Assembly: GCA_035222895.1 (NCBI GenBank)
Contig: JAVYIG010006358.1
Location: 7,501-71,500, forward strand
Reading direction: 5' to 3'
DNA length: 64,000 nucleotides
Origin: Strongylocentrotus droebachiensis
Taxonomy: Eukaryota > Echinodermata > Echinoidea > Camarodonta > Strongylocentrotidae
The position numbers were made by a program, and so were the translations under genes. The notes beneath the pieces are model-generated. The model searched no databases. It was not told where the DNA came from and was given only the letters and a program-made list of their open reading frames with translations. This document shows, one piece after another, positions 10,501 through 21,100 of the stretch (position 1 is its first letter; each line of letters opens with the position of its first letter).

Positions 10501-11891
10501 TTCGGGCTTCTTCCAACAATATGTTTTACTTAGTAAAACGTTTACATCTAGAATCACAAATGCATTAATTAACTATATACCTTAGATTCTTTGTAACATA
10601 AATGCCATTAAAATGATTATGCCTGTTTTCCCTCAATCATTCCTCTAGTTTTACAGGACACATAACTATAATATACCTCCTCATATACACACTCACATTC
10701 ACACACACGCACACACACGCGAGCATACACGCACTTTCTGTTTATTTCTCTCCCTCTCACCCCATCTTTATATTCTTTTATTCCCCCTTTATCTCTTGGT
10801 TCCTTATCTTCCTCTCCTCTTTGTTTACTCCTTTATTTTCTCTCTTACCCCGTCCTCCTCTTTCTCATTCCCTCCCTCTCTCTTTCTTTCTCTCTCTCCT
10901 TTCCTTTCCTTCTCTTATTCTCTCACTCTCTCTCGAACTTCACCTCTCCCTCTACTCTCCTATATATCTCTCCCACCTTTATTACACTCCCGCTATCTGC
11001 ATTCTCTCTCTTTACTCCCTTATATATTTCTCCCCCCCACTTTCTCTCTCTCTCCCTCTCTCTCTCTCTCTATCTCATACACACACACACACACACACAC
11101 ACTCGTACACATTCCTACCCCTCTCTCCTCTTTCTCACTCTCTTCCTCTCTATCTCTCTCGTCCATGAAACTATTATTAACCCCATGTCTTCTCATTTTA
11201 TTATCTTCACACAGGTGGGGCTATGCTTCAATCTCCTACGGTAAGATCCCAAATAATATTATATTATACGATACTGAAAAGAAGTGGAACATATATATGC
11301 ACTTTCGTCGTTTACTGGCTATACGGTTTCTGTTTTTGTGTGATTTACTTTTACGATGAACGGCTACATGATATACAATTTGAAAACTAGCAATTTCATG
11401 TTTTTCTCTTAAAATAGTATCGTGATTCATATTACTTTTAAAACGATGAAACATTGAAGTACATTTAGAATTCAGCGATTAAATGATTATATTTTGCGAT
11501 CATTGATAACTAGAAATAAATCCAGCTATTCAGTGAAAATATAATCTGGAACACTTCATTTGTTTAACCTTTATTGATCTATGGTAATGTAATTATTCTA
11601 ATGATTATATAATGTGTAATGGTTTGATATTGATATTGATACCTTATGACAGTGTTACTATTCGCACCACCCTCCATCTATCCTCTTTCTATCCCAACTT
11701 GAATCTTCTTCTTCTTCCTCCTTCTCTTCTACTTTTTCCTCTTCTTATTCCTCTTCATCTTCTTCTTAATCTTACCATCTTACCGTCCTCTTTTATTTTA
11801 TTTCTTTCCCATTATATCTCTTAATACAGCATCCAATCTGGCTCCACAAATGGACTTCATGAAGCAGATTATTGACCGCGTCACGGCCTAA
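4442..11891 (+). CDS. Poly(3-hydroxybutyrate) depolymerase-like esterase (ten visible exons)
   Basis: Exons: 4442-4562, 5890-6087, 6563-6657, 7456-7569, 8364-8396, 8744-8855, 9807-9849, 10247-10375, 11215-11240, 11830-11891 (stop TAA). All junctions are GT/AG, phases fit, and the 933 nt give 310 residues without a stop. Features of the fungal/bacterial esterase-PHB depolymerase family: lipase box GISSG (Ser15 of the visible protein), GGPYWCARG, FGGSRD (Asp101), PAEH (His136), PYINNCGYNAA, LHGC (about 233) and NGCWDWWGYAS near the C-terminus. Ser-Asp and Asp-His spacings (86 and 35) nearly equal those of the Penicillium funiculosum enzyme (Ser39, Asp121, His155). The family hydrolyses extracellular polyhydroxyalkanoates. 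The N-terminal exon, expected to carry a signal peptide, was not found, so secretion is inferred. The gene looks intact; a 3' fragment is duplicated at 38-40 kb. Other ester substrates cannot be excluded. Confidence 0.9.
4950..5575 (+). repeat. Intronic minisatellite made of exon-end/5'-splice-site copies
   Basis: From about 5281 GTAAGCCTTTT-type words recur at exactly 5281, 5351, 5421, 5491 and 5561: a 70-bp unit made of two half-units. Each half-unit resembles the end of the preceding exon plus its donor (TGGTCGCTGGAGGTAAGG at 4551-4568). More decayed units fill 4950-5270. Confidence 0.85.
5630..5760 (+). repeat. Polypurine (GA) tract in esterase intron
   Basis: About 130 bases almost entirely of A and G on the plus strand. 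It gives a spurious Phe/Ser-rich frame on the minus strand. Confidence 0.75.
5890..6087 (+). CDS. Esterase exon b: catalytic Asp exon
   Basis: Starts by completing Gly in AGGPYWCARGN and ends at VFGGSRDSVVVQ before GTATAT. Asp in GGSRD aligns with the catalytic Asp of PHB depolymerases. Acceptor CTCCAG at 5884-5889. Confidence 0.9.
6563..6657 (+). CDS. Esterase exon c: catalytic His exon
   Basis: Reads EVSRAAEEYYRHFITD and on to VPAEHSM. The His in PAEH is the likely triad His. Acceptor TTAACAG, donor GTATGA, phase 0 at the end. Confidence 0.87.
6890..7447 (+). mobile_element. CR1/L2-like LINE 3' fragment in esterase intron
   Basis: Reading across small frameshifts gives the familiar C-terminal LINE pattern: HWLPLEKRVVFKI, HYFPSRQLRS, an LWN.LP-like block and a KKYLFNLAY-like end. 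It finishes in an (ATT)n tail at about 7425-7447 directly before the next esterase exon. 5'-truncated, same orientation as the host gene. Confidence 0.8.
7456..7569 (+). CDS. Esterase exon d: INNCGYNAA exon
   Basis: Reads VHDVHGNACGHKGEPYINNC and on to FYGPGLE. The GNxC...PYINNCGYDAA block is a hallmark of PHB depolymerases. Donor GTACGT. A decayed copy of this exon lies about 340 bp downstream. Confidence 0.9.
7738..7765 (+). repeat. (AATTC)n microsatellite
   Basis: Perfect pentamer repeats marking the left side of the decayed exon copy. Such tails also end LINEs elsewhere in this window. Confidence 0.85.
7825..7945 (+). pseudogene. Decayed duplicate of esterase exon d with donor flank
   Basis: TACAACGTGGCCTATGAAAT matches the exon-d word TACAACGCGGCCTTTGAAAT. 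The following intronic stretch also matches (GTACGTCC, AACATGAATTACAGTAAACT versus AGCATGAATTGCAGTAAAAT). The donor position now reads AAGTACGTCC, with the exon-end G lost. It no longer keeps frame, so it is a dead exon copy. Confidence 0.75.
8364..8396 (+). CDS. Esterase exon e: 33-nt microexon
   Basis: Encodes RPTANTRQDGV, phase 0 on both sides, acceptor TTTCACCAG and donor GTAAGT. It joins exons d and f in frame, where the family has a short linker before LLEFDQ. Confidence 0.75.
8744..8855 (+). CDS. Esterase exon f: LLEFDQTEF exon
   Basis: Reads LLEFDQTEFFKNGNADKE and on to GYVYVPTGCIDDGS, ending in phase 1 before GTAAGT. The FDQ..F block and 'YVP..C' strand precede the conserved LHGC in this family. 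Confidence 0.9.
9807..9849 (+). CDS. Esterase exon g: LHGC exon
   Basis: Encodes HCRIHIALHGCLMQ. ALHGC is the conserved motif C-terminal to the permuted triad. Acceptor TTTTCCAG, donor GTAAGT after a phase-2 end. Confidence 0.88.
10247..10375 (+). CDS. Esterase exon h: NGCWDW exon
   Basis: Reads EEIDDQYTTLSGYNEVAELN and on to IVIYPQ...NPNGCWDW, ending in phase 2. YPQ and GCWDWWGY are strong family signatures. Confidence 0.9.
10680..11170 (+). repeat. CA and CT/CCT microsatellites in esterase intron
   Basis: Pyrimidine-rich tract with CA runs, giving long Ser/Leu/Pro frames that are not genes. Its 3' edge (about 11150-11165) is the left breakpoint of the segmental duplication. Confidence 0.85.
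11215..11240 (+). CDS. Esterase exon i: 26-nt microexon
   Basis: Encodes WGYASISY with split codons at both sides (TG|G and G|CA). Acceptor TTCACACAG, donor GTAAGA. The duplicate at 38067-38092 is identical. Confidence 0.88.
11830..11891 (+). CDS. Esterase terminal exon j
   Basis: Encodes ASNLAPQMDFMKQIIDRVTA then TAA. The Q...M..II pattern matches the family C-terminus. Acceptor AATACAG. Confidence 0.9.
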
Positions 11892-12081
11892 GATGATTGG
11901 GCTTGAGAATACTCGAGTTCAAGCATTGGACACATGGAAACAAAATTGAAAATAGCTGTATCTTCATTGATCTCTAAATATCTAACTATGAACGACTCCC
12001 TCCTAAAAGATCGATTCAGATGATTATTATGGCGCCTAGAAACATAGTATTTGAGGCGCGCTACAAATTGACTTAACATTT

Positions 12082-13309
12082 GAATTTGAATTTGAATTTA
12101 TTAACAACATTACACAAATGTTACAAATGTATTCAAGTGGGTAACAAAGTAACAACAATTAAACAGTTGGTGTCTTTGAAATATTCATGCATGAGTTACA
12201 AAGAAAAAGAAAATATCCACGGTTGAACCATATATACGAAATCAATCATATATCATGTCATATCAAACCTGTGAAATAGCCATAACTTAATTACACGTAA
12301 AGATTTGGTTGAATTTCGTAAAGATACATAAAAGTGTAGCTGGAATTGAAATTCACAGAGTTCCAATAGTGTATAAGAGATGCAAATCAAGGATATTTTA
12401 AACTTAAAAACTCGAAATGTTGTTAAAGAGAGAACCAAAAGTTAGCACGAGTGTTAGTCGGGATTGGTTCTCCGACTTTCTAAAACGGTATGCAAAGTCA
12501 TATTAAAGTATATGTATTCACAATCAACAATTAAGCATAAACATTTATTTTGAATTAATATCATATTATTTTATCCTTATGATTCATGTCTGCTTAAGAG
12601 TTTAATTCTGAGATGTTTACGAAATGATGATCTTGAGTTTTCTTCTCTTATACTTATGGGCAAATTATTCCACAGCTTTGCTCCAATGAAAGAAATTGAA
12701 AAAGTGCCATGTGTCGTACTACATGTATGTAATCGTAGCATTAAATGTTCTCTCCCTCTTGCTCTATACTTGTGATTCATTGAAACAAAGTAATCCATTA
12801 ACGAATGTGGTAGATGTTCTTTCTGCAGGTCATACACAAATGTTGATACTGAATGCTCGAACAGATTATGCTTATCTAATACCTGTAGACGTACGAACAG
12901 TGCCTTTGAACTTATTTTAAATGGGGAAAATGTTATCACACGCATGGTCATATTCTTTGCCAATAGTATGCAATTTAAATAATTTTTTGTAGCGACTTCC
13001 CCAAACTTCAATACCATAAGGTTTGTGCGGCTCGATAAAGGATTAATACAAGAGCATGCATTGTATTTACACAGCAGTCCAATTTTCCTCCGTATACACA
13101 CTTATTAATATTCTGAATTTGCTCCTTTCACATCAACGTTTCATCAATTTGAATTCCTACGAAATATGCTACACTGACTCTATCACTGTATTACTGAGTT
13201 TTAATATCCCCCTAATTTCACCTGATTGCTTTTGTCCCTTGATGAACATATCATTTGTTAAAGTTTATTGTCAACTTGTTATTAAACAAAGCACCATTTT
13301 TGAACTTCC
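12082..13309 (-). mobile_element. 5'-truncated LINE (CR1/L2/Jockey group), copy-A-specific
   Basis: Flanked by AACATTT at 12075-12081 and 13310-13316, a 7-bp target duplication; copy B lacks the insert near 40325. On the minus strand the 3' end is an (AAATTC)n tail. Reading inward gives a LINE C-terminus (HSVSTFVYDLQ..., FIGAKLWNNLPISI, SFRKHLRIKLL), and further upstream, with frameshifts, RT-thumb words such as NKLTINFNK and YVGIQIDETL. Not functional. Confidence 0.85.
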
Positions 13310-13450
13310 AACATTTTGATAGTATTACTATTATCTATTCACTATATATATACACCAGTGTCAAAGTGATAGCCGTGTCAGCTGACCGACGGGTTTTTAA
13401 AATCAAATGTCGAGAAGATCAGGATAAGCACGAAGCTGACTATTTCAGGC

Positions 13451-13690
13451 TCATGGCCCTTCAGACCATCAGACTTTCAGAATAAACCCCGACATCAAAT
13501 ACTACGGTCTTGTCCAAAGACCGGCCCGATAATGCTCTGAAAATAAGAGGGCTAGCGAGAGCAAATCGTTTGGTCTCATGGACCTTCGGACTAGGCCTGA
13601 CATCAAATATTTCGATCATGTCTAAAGTCCGTCCCGAGAATGCTCAGAAAATACGAATGCTTGCGAGTGCAACTCTTTTGGTTTCATCAG
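13451..13690 (+). repeat. Tandem repeat, about 120-bp unit, two copies
   Basis: Units start at CTCATGG(C/A)CCTTC (13451 and 13575) and share GACATCAAATA, TCTTGTCCAAAG-type and GATAATGCTC-type words. A related unit occurs near 40480-40620 in copy B. Confidence 0.7.
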
Positions 13691-13691
13691 A

Positions 13692-14040
13692 TTTGGTACA
13701 TCACGGAGGCTACGTCGAAGGCGCTCAGGGCAGGCACCTTGTCGACAGCCCGCAGCAGTAGTAACGCACACGGTTACATCACAGTGGACATAGGCCTGTA
13801 CACATACATAATCGAGGGAAACGATTTATTTCACAAATATCTATATCATGAAGATACAGGGCAGGAAGATAAAAATTAGATTTTTGAGTTAGACATCATG
13901 CTTGGTGCATCACTGAAGCTGCTTCCAAGGTGTTACAACATTGTTGACAACCGGTACCACTAATTAATAAACAAAGTTACAATGCAATGGACGCAAACTT
14001 TTAAATTAGATGGAGAAAAATCGAGAAAGCCTTTTGATTA
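13692..14040 (+). repeat. Tandem repeat, about 210-bp unit (copy A)
   Basis: The words TTGGTGCATCAC(G/T)GA and TTGTTGACAACCGGTACCAC recur about 211 bp apart. The same family is present in copy B (41573-42720), so it predates the duplication. Confidence 0.7.
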
Positions 14041-14238
14041 AAAAAAAAAAAAAAAATCACGAAAGTAAATATGACTAGCAAATATTGTTCACAGTCCAGT
14101 GTTGTAAACAAATGGTTTATTTCACAAAAATGGATAGGACCAAGACATGCAGACCTTGATGTAAAAACGTATAATACATTTGGAAGTTTCGGATTTACAT
14201 TTTTCTTATTACATTTTCAATCGGGAATCCCCACCAAA

Positions 14239-14663
14239 CAGGCGCGGATCTACGGGGGGGGGGTTTAGGGGGTTTAAACCCCCCCTTTGGGCGCCCCCCC
14301 CCCAAAAAAAAAGGAAAAAAAAAAGAAGAAAAAAAAGAAAAAAGAACGCACGCTGTAGAGAGAAACCCTTTCAAGTGCAAATATTGTGAGAAGATATTTA
14401 ACTCATCTGGTAACTTAACCAAACACATGATAACTCTGGATATAACTGTGTATTAAACTGTTACTTGATTTAAAAAGACGTTATCATGCACTGCTTTTTA
14501 TGGTCTCCATTGTGTTAATAGATGCCAGGAAAACATCATTTACGGGGTTCAAATAAACACCCCCAAAAAAATCGGCTCGCCGCTTCGCGGCTCGTGGACG
14601 ATGCTCCGCATCGTCATTATTTTGGTCAACCCCCCCCTTAGCAAAAAGCTAGATCCGCCCCTG
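14239..14663. mobile_element. MITE with CAGGCGCGGATCTA ends, copy-A-specific
   Basis: 425 bp with inverted ends CAGGCGCGGATCTA / TAGATCCGCCCCTG and a 5-bp flanking duplication CCAAA. The orthologous site in copy B (about 42925) reads straight through. The interior holds C/G/A homopolymers and no ORF of interest. Confidence 0.85.
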
Positions 14664-14839
14664 CCAAACATTTCGCTCATCGCTTATTTTTATTCTCATT
14701 TGTCATTGCTTGAACACACAGGTCTAAATTGAAACGATCAATCCTAGTAATAAACCCAAAACAAAGCAGTTTGATTTTGTCAACGTAAATTATGAAATTT
14801 GGTTTCCGATAACTAAGGAAACTATAGAAATTATCGTTC

Positions 14840-14965
14840 TCTACGGCTGATTTTATCAAGAAATGCCATCATTTTATAACAAAAATTCACTCTCAGCCAA
14901 TCAGATGAAAGGATTTAAGTAGCTTATAATAACTTTTAAACAACAAGTTTTATGAAACAGGGCCC
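14840..14965. repeat. Repeat with GTTTTATGAAACAGGGCCC end
   Basis: The motif CAGCCAATCAGATG...ATGAAACAGGGCCC recurs at about 44600-44690 and, in variant form, at 54445-54602. It looks like one end of a dispersed MITE family with TTTCACAAAG-type termini. Confidence 0.5.
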
Positions 14966-15043
14966 GGAACCCGATAAAATATAACCAGTTTCGAAACTTT
15001 GTCAGTATAAAAGACTGATTTTGAAATTTGTGGGCAAACTTAC

Positions 15044-15146
15044 CTGAGAATGACCGACAAATCCAAACGCGTGGAAGGTGAATCCTTGTTTGAGAGGTCC
15101 CAGATCCGTGTACATGTTCACAGGTGGATGGTGATCAACGGGGCAA
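15044..15146 (-). CDS. ZP copy A exon 10: ZP-C, CPVDH to GFVGHSQ
   Basis: Completes Gly and reads CPVDHHPPVNMYTD...FTFHAFGFVGHSQ, the F.F.AF.F block of ZP-C. Donor GTAAGT at 15043-15042 shows that at least one further exon is expected. Confidence 0.85.
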
Positions 15147-18100
15147 CTATAGTTGGAAATATAATTCATACAAAATTAAGTTACTATCACTTTATAAACA
15201 ACACCATCTTGAATAATATCATGAAATAAATAAATATATATTTACCACAATGAAGCATAATTAATAGGATATCAATTTGATAATATAATATTATTTGTGT
15301 CAGGTGTAGAATGGCAGCTAGATTTATAACAGGCACGGATCTACGGGGTAGGGGGCCGACGGGCCCGGCCCCCTTTTTTCTCTCAGTTTCTAGAGCATTT
15401 ACGGAAAAAATATTATTCTCACAACCCCCCCCCCCTCCCCCACTGAGCGAAATATCAGTCGGCGCGATTTTTAATTTTTAAGCCCCCCCCCCCTCCCTAT
15501 CGGCAATTCCTGGATCCGTCACTGGTTTATAATAACATTATTATCTCAACATTTGATTTACAGTATCCCACCCCACAAAATAACGGGAAAGGACAACAGA
15601 AAATGTATACGAAACTCGTATAAAGAATTATCGTTAAGCGGAATAAGCGTATAGGCAATGCAATAGCCTATGATAAAGAAATTTCTGTTAAAGAAGTCAT
15701 GACAAGACAGCTTCTTATTCAAGCTGGCGATAATTATATAAGCCCCGCCCGCTTATAAACGTTTCGTATGATGCAATGTTTAAACGACAATTGGAAATTG
15801 TTTCTTATCTAGTTTTCGTTCGAAACGATGCTCAAAAAGTGGGATTCGCTATACGACGTTCATTCAGACTATGATAAAATCATTTACCTATCGTACAGCT
15901 ATACGATGAATAATGGCAGTGTAAACGAAGGGTGTTAATTGCTTACCCGTCCATAATGAAATCATATCGCGGTGTACTGACATTCGAACTAGGTGTAGCC
16001 CAACAAGCATCAAGCAATACAGTTATAATGTCAGCTGACGAATTTAGGGAGACCGCATAGTACAATTTATCTCGGATACGGACGTCTTCAGAAGATGGGA
16101 GAGCATCGAAATTTTCATTGCTGTATCGCTCCAACATCAATTCAAAGTTACCATGTCCTGGTAAGAGAGAGAGAGAGAGAGATAGAGAAAAGAGACATGG
16201 AAATCCAAACATTAATACAAAAGACGATTTGAGTTAAATCAGAAATGAATTCGTAAAAATGATTACTAATTATGTTCTCGATGTGAAAGTCTGGATGGAG
16301 CTTATTGATTAAATAAAGAGATGCTTTACGCGGATTTCATTGTTAGAAACACAATATTGTTGATCCTTAGATGGAGCGTAGGCAGTTGTCCCGCTGAGGG
16401 ACTCGCGCAGCGATTACGCCCCCTCCCCTTGTAAAGAAAAAACACATATTGCTCCGGTTGTCTCATTTTCGCTCGCTGGACGTATATAGCAGACGACAAT
16501 CAGCGGATTAGACAACACTTGGTAGTTAATTTGTATGTGAGATTGCTTTGCTAAATATAAAATACAAGAACATTTTCCATATCTTTAAACTATCATTGAT
16601 ATCTGATAATTAAACAGTTATTAAAATAAACCTACCAAACTACATAATACAATGAAATACTTGACTTAAAGTAGGGGAATTTGATGTGTTGCACAATTGC
16701 ACCCCTCTGTAAATAATCGAATAGTCCATGGCGATCATGAATATTCATGTTATATTCGTGTTATATATGCAATGGAGAGCTTGCAACCTAATTTGATCAA
16801 ATTACGGTAGGTGAACTTTCAAAAGTCAATGGGGCATGAGGGTTCCAATGAAAGAGATAGTGATAACGTGAGTCGGGGTGGATGTGCTTTTCGTTTAAAC
16901 AAAAAATGAATTTTTAACGATTTTTTGGGGGTAAAATTCCATAGAGATAGGGGTAGGAGCGTGACAAGCCAATCTTACACATCCTCCCTAATCGGTAGCC
17001 CTGGTAATTCATATTTTATACACCTAGGAAAAACGCCCCCCCCCGCAATGTAAGTGCCCCCTAAATGACCTGATCCCACGCTACACCAGTAATTTCAGTT
17101 TTATAGAGTTTATCATACCTTGGATTAGTTTAGCAGATTCATCACGTATGATTCGATATAACGGACCGTGGACAGTTTCTTTCTTTCTCATAATGCATTC
17201 CACAGGAAGTTCAACAAAAGTTTGTGTGGTGATTACATTTTCCGTGTGACGTACTGTGTTGGAGAATATAATGTTGCCACCTTTCTCCTAATAAGGGGGT
17301 AGAAAGAAGATAAAAATACAATCCAAATTATAGTTTAGTGATCATCGGAAAAGCATCTCTTGTATAAAATACCACACGTGTTTATCCAAAATTATTATGG
17401 GGTAAACATTTTTAAAGATCATTTCGTTGTTATGTACTACTTTTAAGCGAGTTAAACGGATAGTTGAGGTTTGGTATGCACTGTAAAAAATAATTTGTTC
17501 ATTGGTAATTTTTACGTATTTTTTCCATGTAGAATTTACTTGAAAACATTAGTTTTGCCACTTACGCACTAAATTTAAGTCTTGCTAACTCAAACTTTCA
17601 ATTTAGTAGAACATACGTGGAATATTTAAGTAAAATCAAATACATAAGAACTTTAAGTAATTTCAGCTTGTATTAATTTAGTAATTTTAACTCAAAATCA
17701 GAAATTATACGTATTACTCAAACAATTTATGTTGATTATTCTTATCTTTTTAAAGTAAGGACCGATGCAGTGCGTAATAGAAATATTTACATAATTTATG
17801 AATATTCATTAAGACCAAATTAAACTCTTTTTTAAATAAAACAATTCTTTGTTGTGGTTGAATGAAAATTTAAGGACTTTAAAACATTTACTAATTCATT
17901 TAACATGGCTAAGCAAAGACAAGACAATTTTTAATTGTTACCCAGTTCAAAACAAATCAAAACTTGATATTTCAGGAAATTGTCAACCAATTTTCCTTTT
18001 AAGATGCTACGATCAAGTATATATAAAATTTGGAGCCTTTCAATATATGTCGAATTGAATCGTATGTAAATAGAAGTAGTGTTAGTGATTAGTGATTAAT

Positions 18101-21100
18101 CTTAAATAGAAGTAGTGGATGTTACTTGTTAGATTAGATGGGTACCAAATCGTGCAATATGTAATCCTATCATAGCTTTTTTTTAATTATCTAAAATGAT
18201 TACAATACTTAAATTATTTACGTTAATGTAACTTGATTTAACTGAGTAAAAATTTATTCAGCAAAATAAGTAAATTCTACTTAAGATGCCGTAGGTAATA
18301 TTTACTTAATAAAAATAAGGCAATTCTTTTCCTCAATTTTATTTAGTTATTTCGACTATTATTTTTGTACAGTGTGGGGCGCGCCACACAAAACAAACTT
18401 TTGTTAGATAATGAAAAACTGAGTGTCAAATTTAAAAGAGCATACAATTTACATGACAAAATCATTTTTGTTTGATCAAAATCGGTTCAGAGACGGCTGA
18501 CATATCGCTAAATATAACTATTTCTAATAATTATTTGAACCAGCCAATGCCAATGTTTGATTAATCGTTTTGGCTTTTTCGTGTTGGTTATAATACGAAC
18601 AACCAGCCGGTCCGTGTATTGTTATTATCTATTAATTAATTAATTAATTAAACGGCCACCTTTTTAATTTTTTTATAGTGGAGCTAAATTGGTATGATCG
18701 GATTTGATCTAATTTTCACACATGTTGGGGTCTAAAAACTCAAATGTCCCTTTAATCGGGTATAACTACTCGAAGACAGTGAGGACAAATATTGTTCGAG
18801 GTATATTCGAGTAGGTGCGATGGCTTAGTAGAAGAGCAGTGGTTTCGTAACCAGGATGTTCCGGTTTTAAAACCAAATCGAAGCACTATAGTGCCCTTAA
18901 TTGTTAAGATATTAGCAAATCCCTCGGAGAGGACTTAAAGCCGTCGGTCCCCTGGTAACTTAATAACAGGCATTCAAATGCTTTTTTATTGCAGTCATTA
19001 GAAGAAAAAACTTTTGACTGCGTGATACGTTAATTTTGTTATTCATCATACTTTGTGAATACGTTTTCGCTGGCATGACTTATGCCTGGATTACATTTGG
19101 CCTGCGATTAGTCCACGGAGCCTGTATCTTGCCCGTATCCCCTTTTCCTTGCGGGCTCCGTGCAGAGGCAGGAGGCGGCCGTGAGATTTTCATAGGGATT
19201 CACGGGCTCCGCGACCTCAAGGATTCTGTTTCGCGGGAAGTTATGCCTGGATTACATTTGCCCCGGGCGCCGTACGATAAATTAGTCTACGATTTTTCGT
19301 AGACATCGTAGGAGGCTACGGGCTACGATGTTTGTGTTTACATTATCTACGAGCATTGTGCCATTTATTGTATTGGCCCTCGCGGGCAGACCAGGGCAAA
19401 TCCGTACAGAGGCTACTCGGAGATTGTACGGAAATCGTGCAATTTGAATGCAGTAGCCGTGCAGTCTCTGCAGCCTCCGCACGGAAATCGTACGGAGCCC
19501 GTGCAGCTTCTGTGCAAAGATGACTGCTCAATATCACGGATACTGCACGGGCAGCGAGCAGCAACCTTGCGATAGCTGTGCAATGGCCGTGCGAATACCC
19601 CACGAGTCTACAATCTCTGTACGATTTTTTTTGCCCCCATGTTCACCGAAAAATCGTACGTTTGCTGCATAATCAGTGCGAGGCCTCCGAGCGATGCCCG
19701 TGCGGGGATTGTGCAATGCCACCTACGACATGTATACGGGCTACGGGCTTACGATTTTTCAAATTTGTTTAACTTCTCGCGAAACAAAATCGTAAAGGCT
19801 GCGGAGTCCGTCAATCCGTACGAAAATCTCACGGCCGCCTCCTGCCTCCGCACAGAGGCCGCACGGAAAAGGGGATACGGGCAGGATACGGGCTCCGTAG
19901 ACTAATCGCAGGCCAAATGTAATCCAGGCATAATACAAATTTGAAAAATCGTAAGTCCGTAGCCTTTAGACATGTCGTAGGTGGCATTTCACAATCCCGC
20001 ACGGGGATCGCGCGGAGGCCTGGCGCTGATTGTGCAGCAAGCGGGCCCCGTACGATTTCCATGCGGAGGCTGTGAAGACTGCACGGCTACTGCACTGACA
20101 TTGCACGATTTCCGTACAATCTCCGAGCAGACTCTTTACGGATTTTCCCGACCTGTCCCCGAGGGCCAATACAAAAAATGGCACGATGATCGTAGATAAT
20201 ATAAACATAAACATCGTAGCGCGTAGCCTCTTACGATGCCCCCAAATTCGCATGGAAAATCGTAGACCAAATTTTCGTACGGCGCCCGGGCAAATGTAAT
20301 CCAGGCATAAGGTGTGCCAACTATAAAATTCAAACACTGATTTTTATTTTTTTTTTCGAAAAAAGAATTTTGCACAGATTCTATAATTATTATTTACAAT
20401 CACAACAATATATGCGATTTGTATCGTACTGAATCTACTTGAAATCAAATGCTCAAAGCGCACTTGTGAAGCTAAACCGAAGAAAGAGAACGCATAAAAG
20501 CATCTGCACTAGAAACAAAGGAATAGAAGTAAGATAAAACCATACTGTAAAGAAAAATAAATTACATGTCGTGTCAAACAGATACGTTTTGAGGTTATTT
20601 TTAAACACTTCAACTGATCTGCTTTAACGATTCTCACGGGGGAGAGCATTCCACAGGTTAAAGGGAGTGTAGCATGAGAATACGACTACGGACGACGCGA
20701 CCGCAGCATTCACGTGCGTGCAACATACGCGAAACCGAAGCGTGAGAAGAACTTCGGTCTGTTTCACGAACGCTAGCGCGCTGCCCAAGTTGAGATTAAG
20801 TCGCTGACTACCGTTAATCAAGTCCATTCCATTTACGTGCAGTTGTCCAAAAGAAGACGTAGATGGCGTTAGCCAGTATTCGCCATGCTACACTCCATTT
20901 AAGGCCCGCATGAGCAAAAGGTCTTTTCCCTCACTTGATAGTGAGTTAAGGACAAATTATGAATATATACCTCAACCATTGTGCCGCAATCCTGGTATGG
21001 GGTAGACAGCTGGATCTTAGACTCATCTTGTATGAAGACACCAGTACAGGTAGGCCTATCATTGGTCAGACAGAGGGAGCTAGGTTCACCCCCGTCATCT

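Noticed and set aside
10796..11359. 187-residue plus-strand frame rich in Ser, Leu and Pro
   Set aside because: It is the translation of a CT/CA microsatellite; its only real coding part is the 26-nt esterase exon at 11215.
12577..13101. 174-residue frame as a host gene
   Set aside because: LWNNLP and neighbouring blocks identify it as the end of a LINE RT, and copy B lacks it with a clean target duplication.
14180..14428. Lys- and Pro-rich frames on both strands
   Set aside because: Homopolymer interior of the MITE at 14239-14663.
19036..20375. Many overlapping frames of 60-120 residues
   Set aside because: They come from GC-rich inverted repeats, appear on both strands and match each other, so they are not genes.
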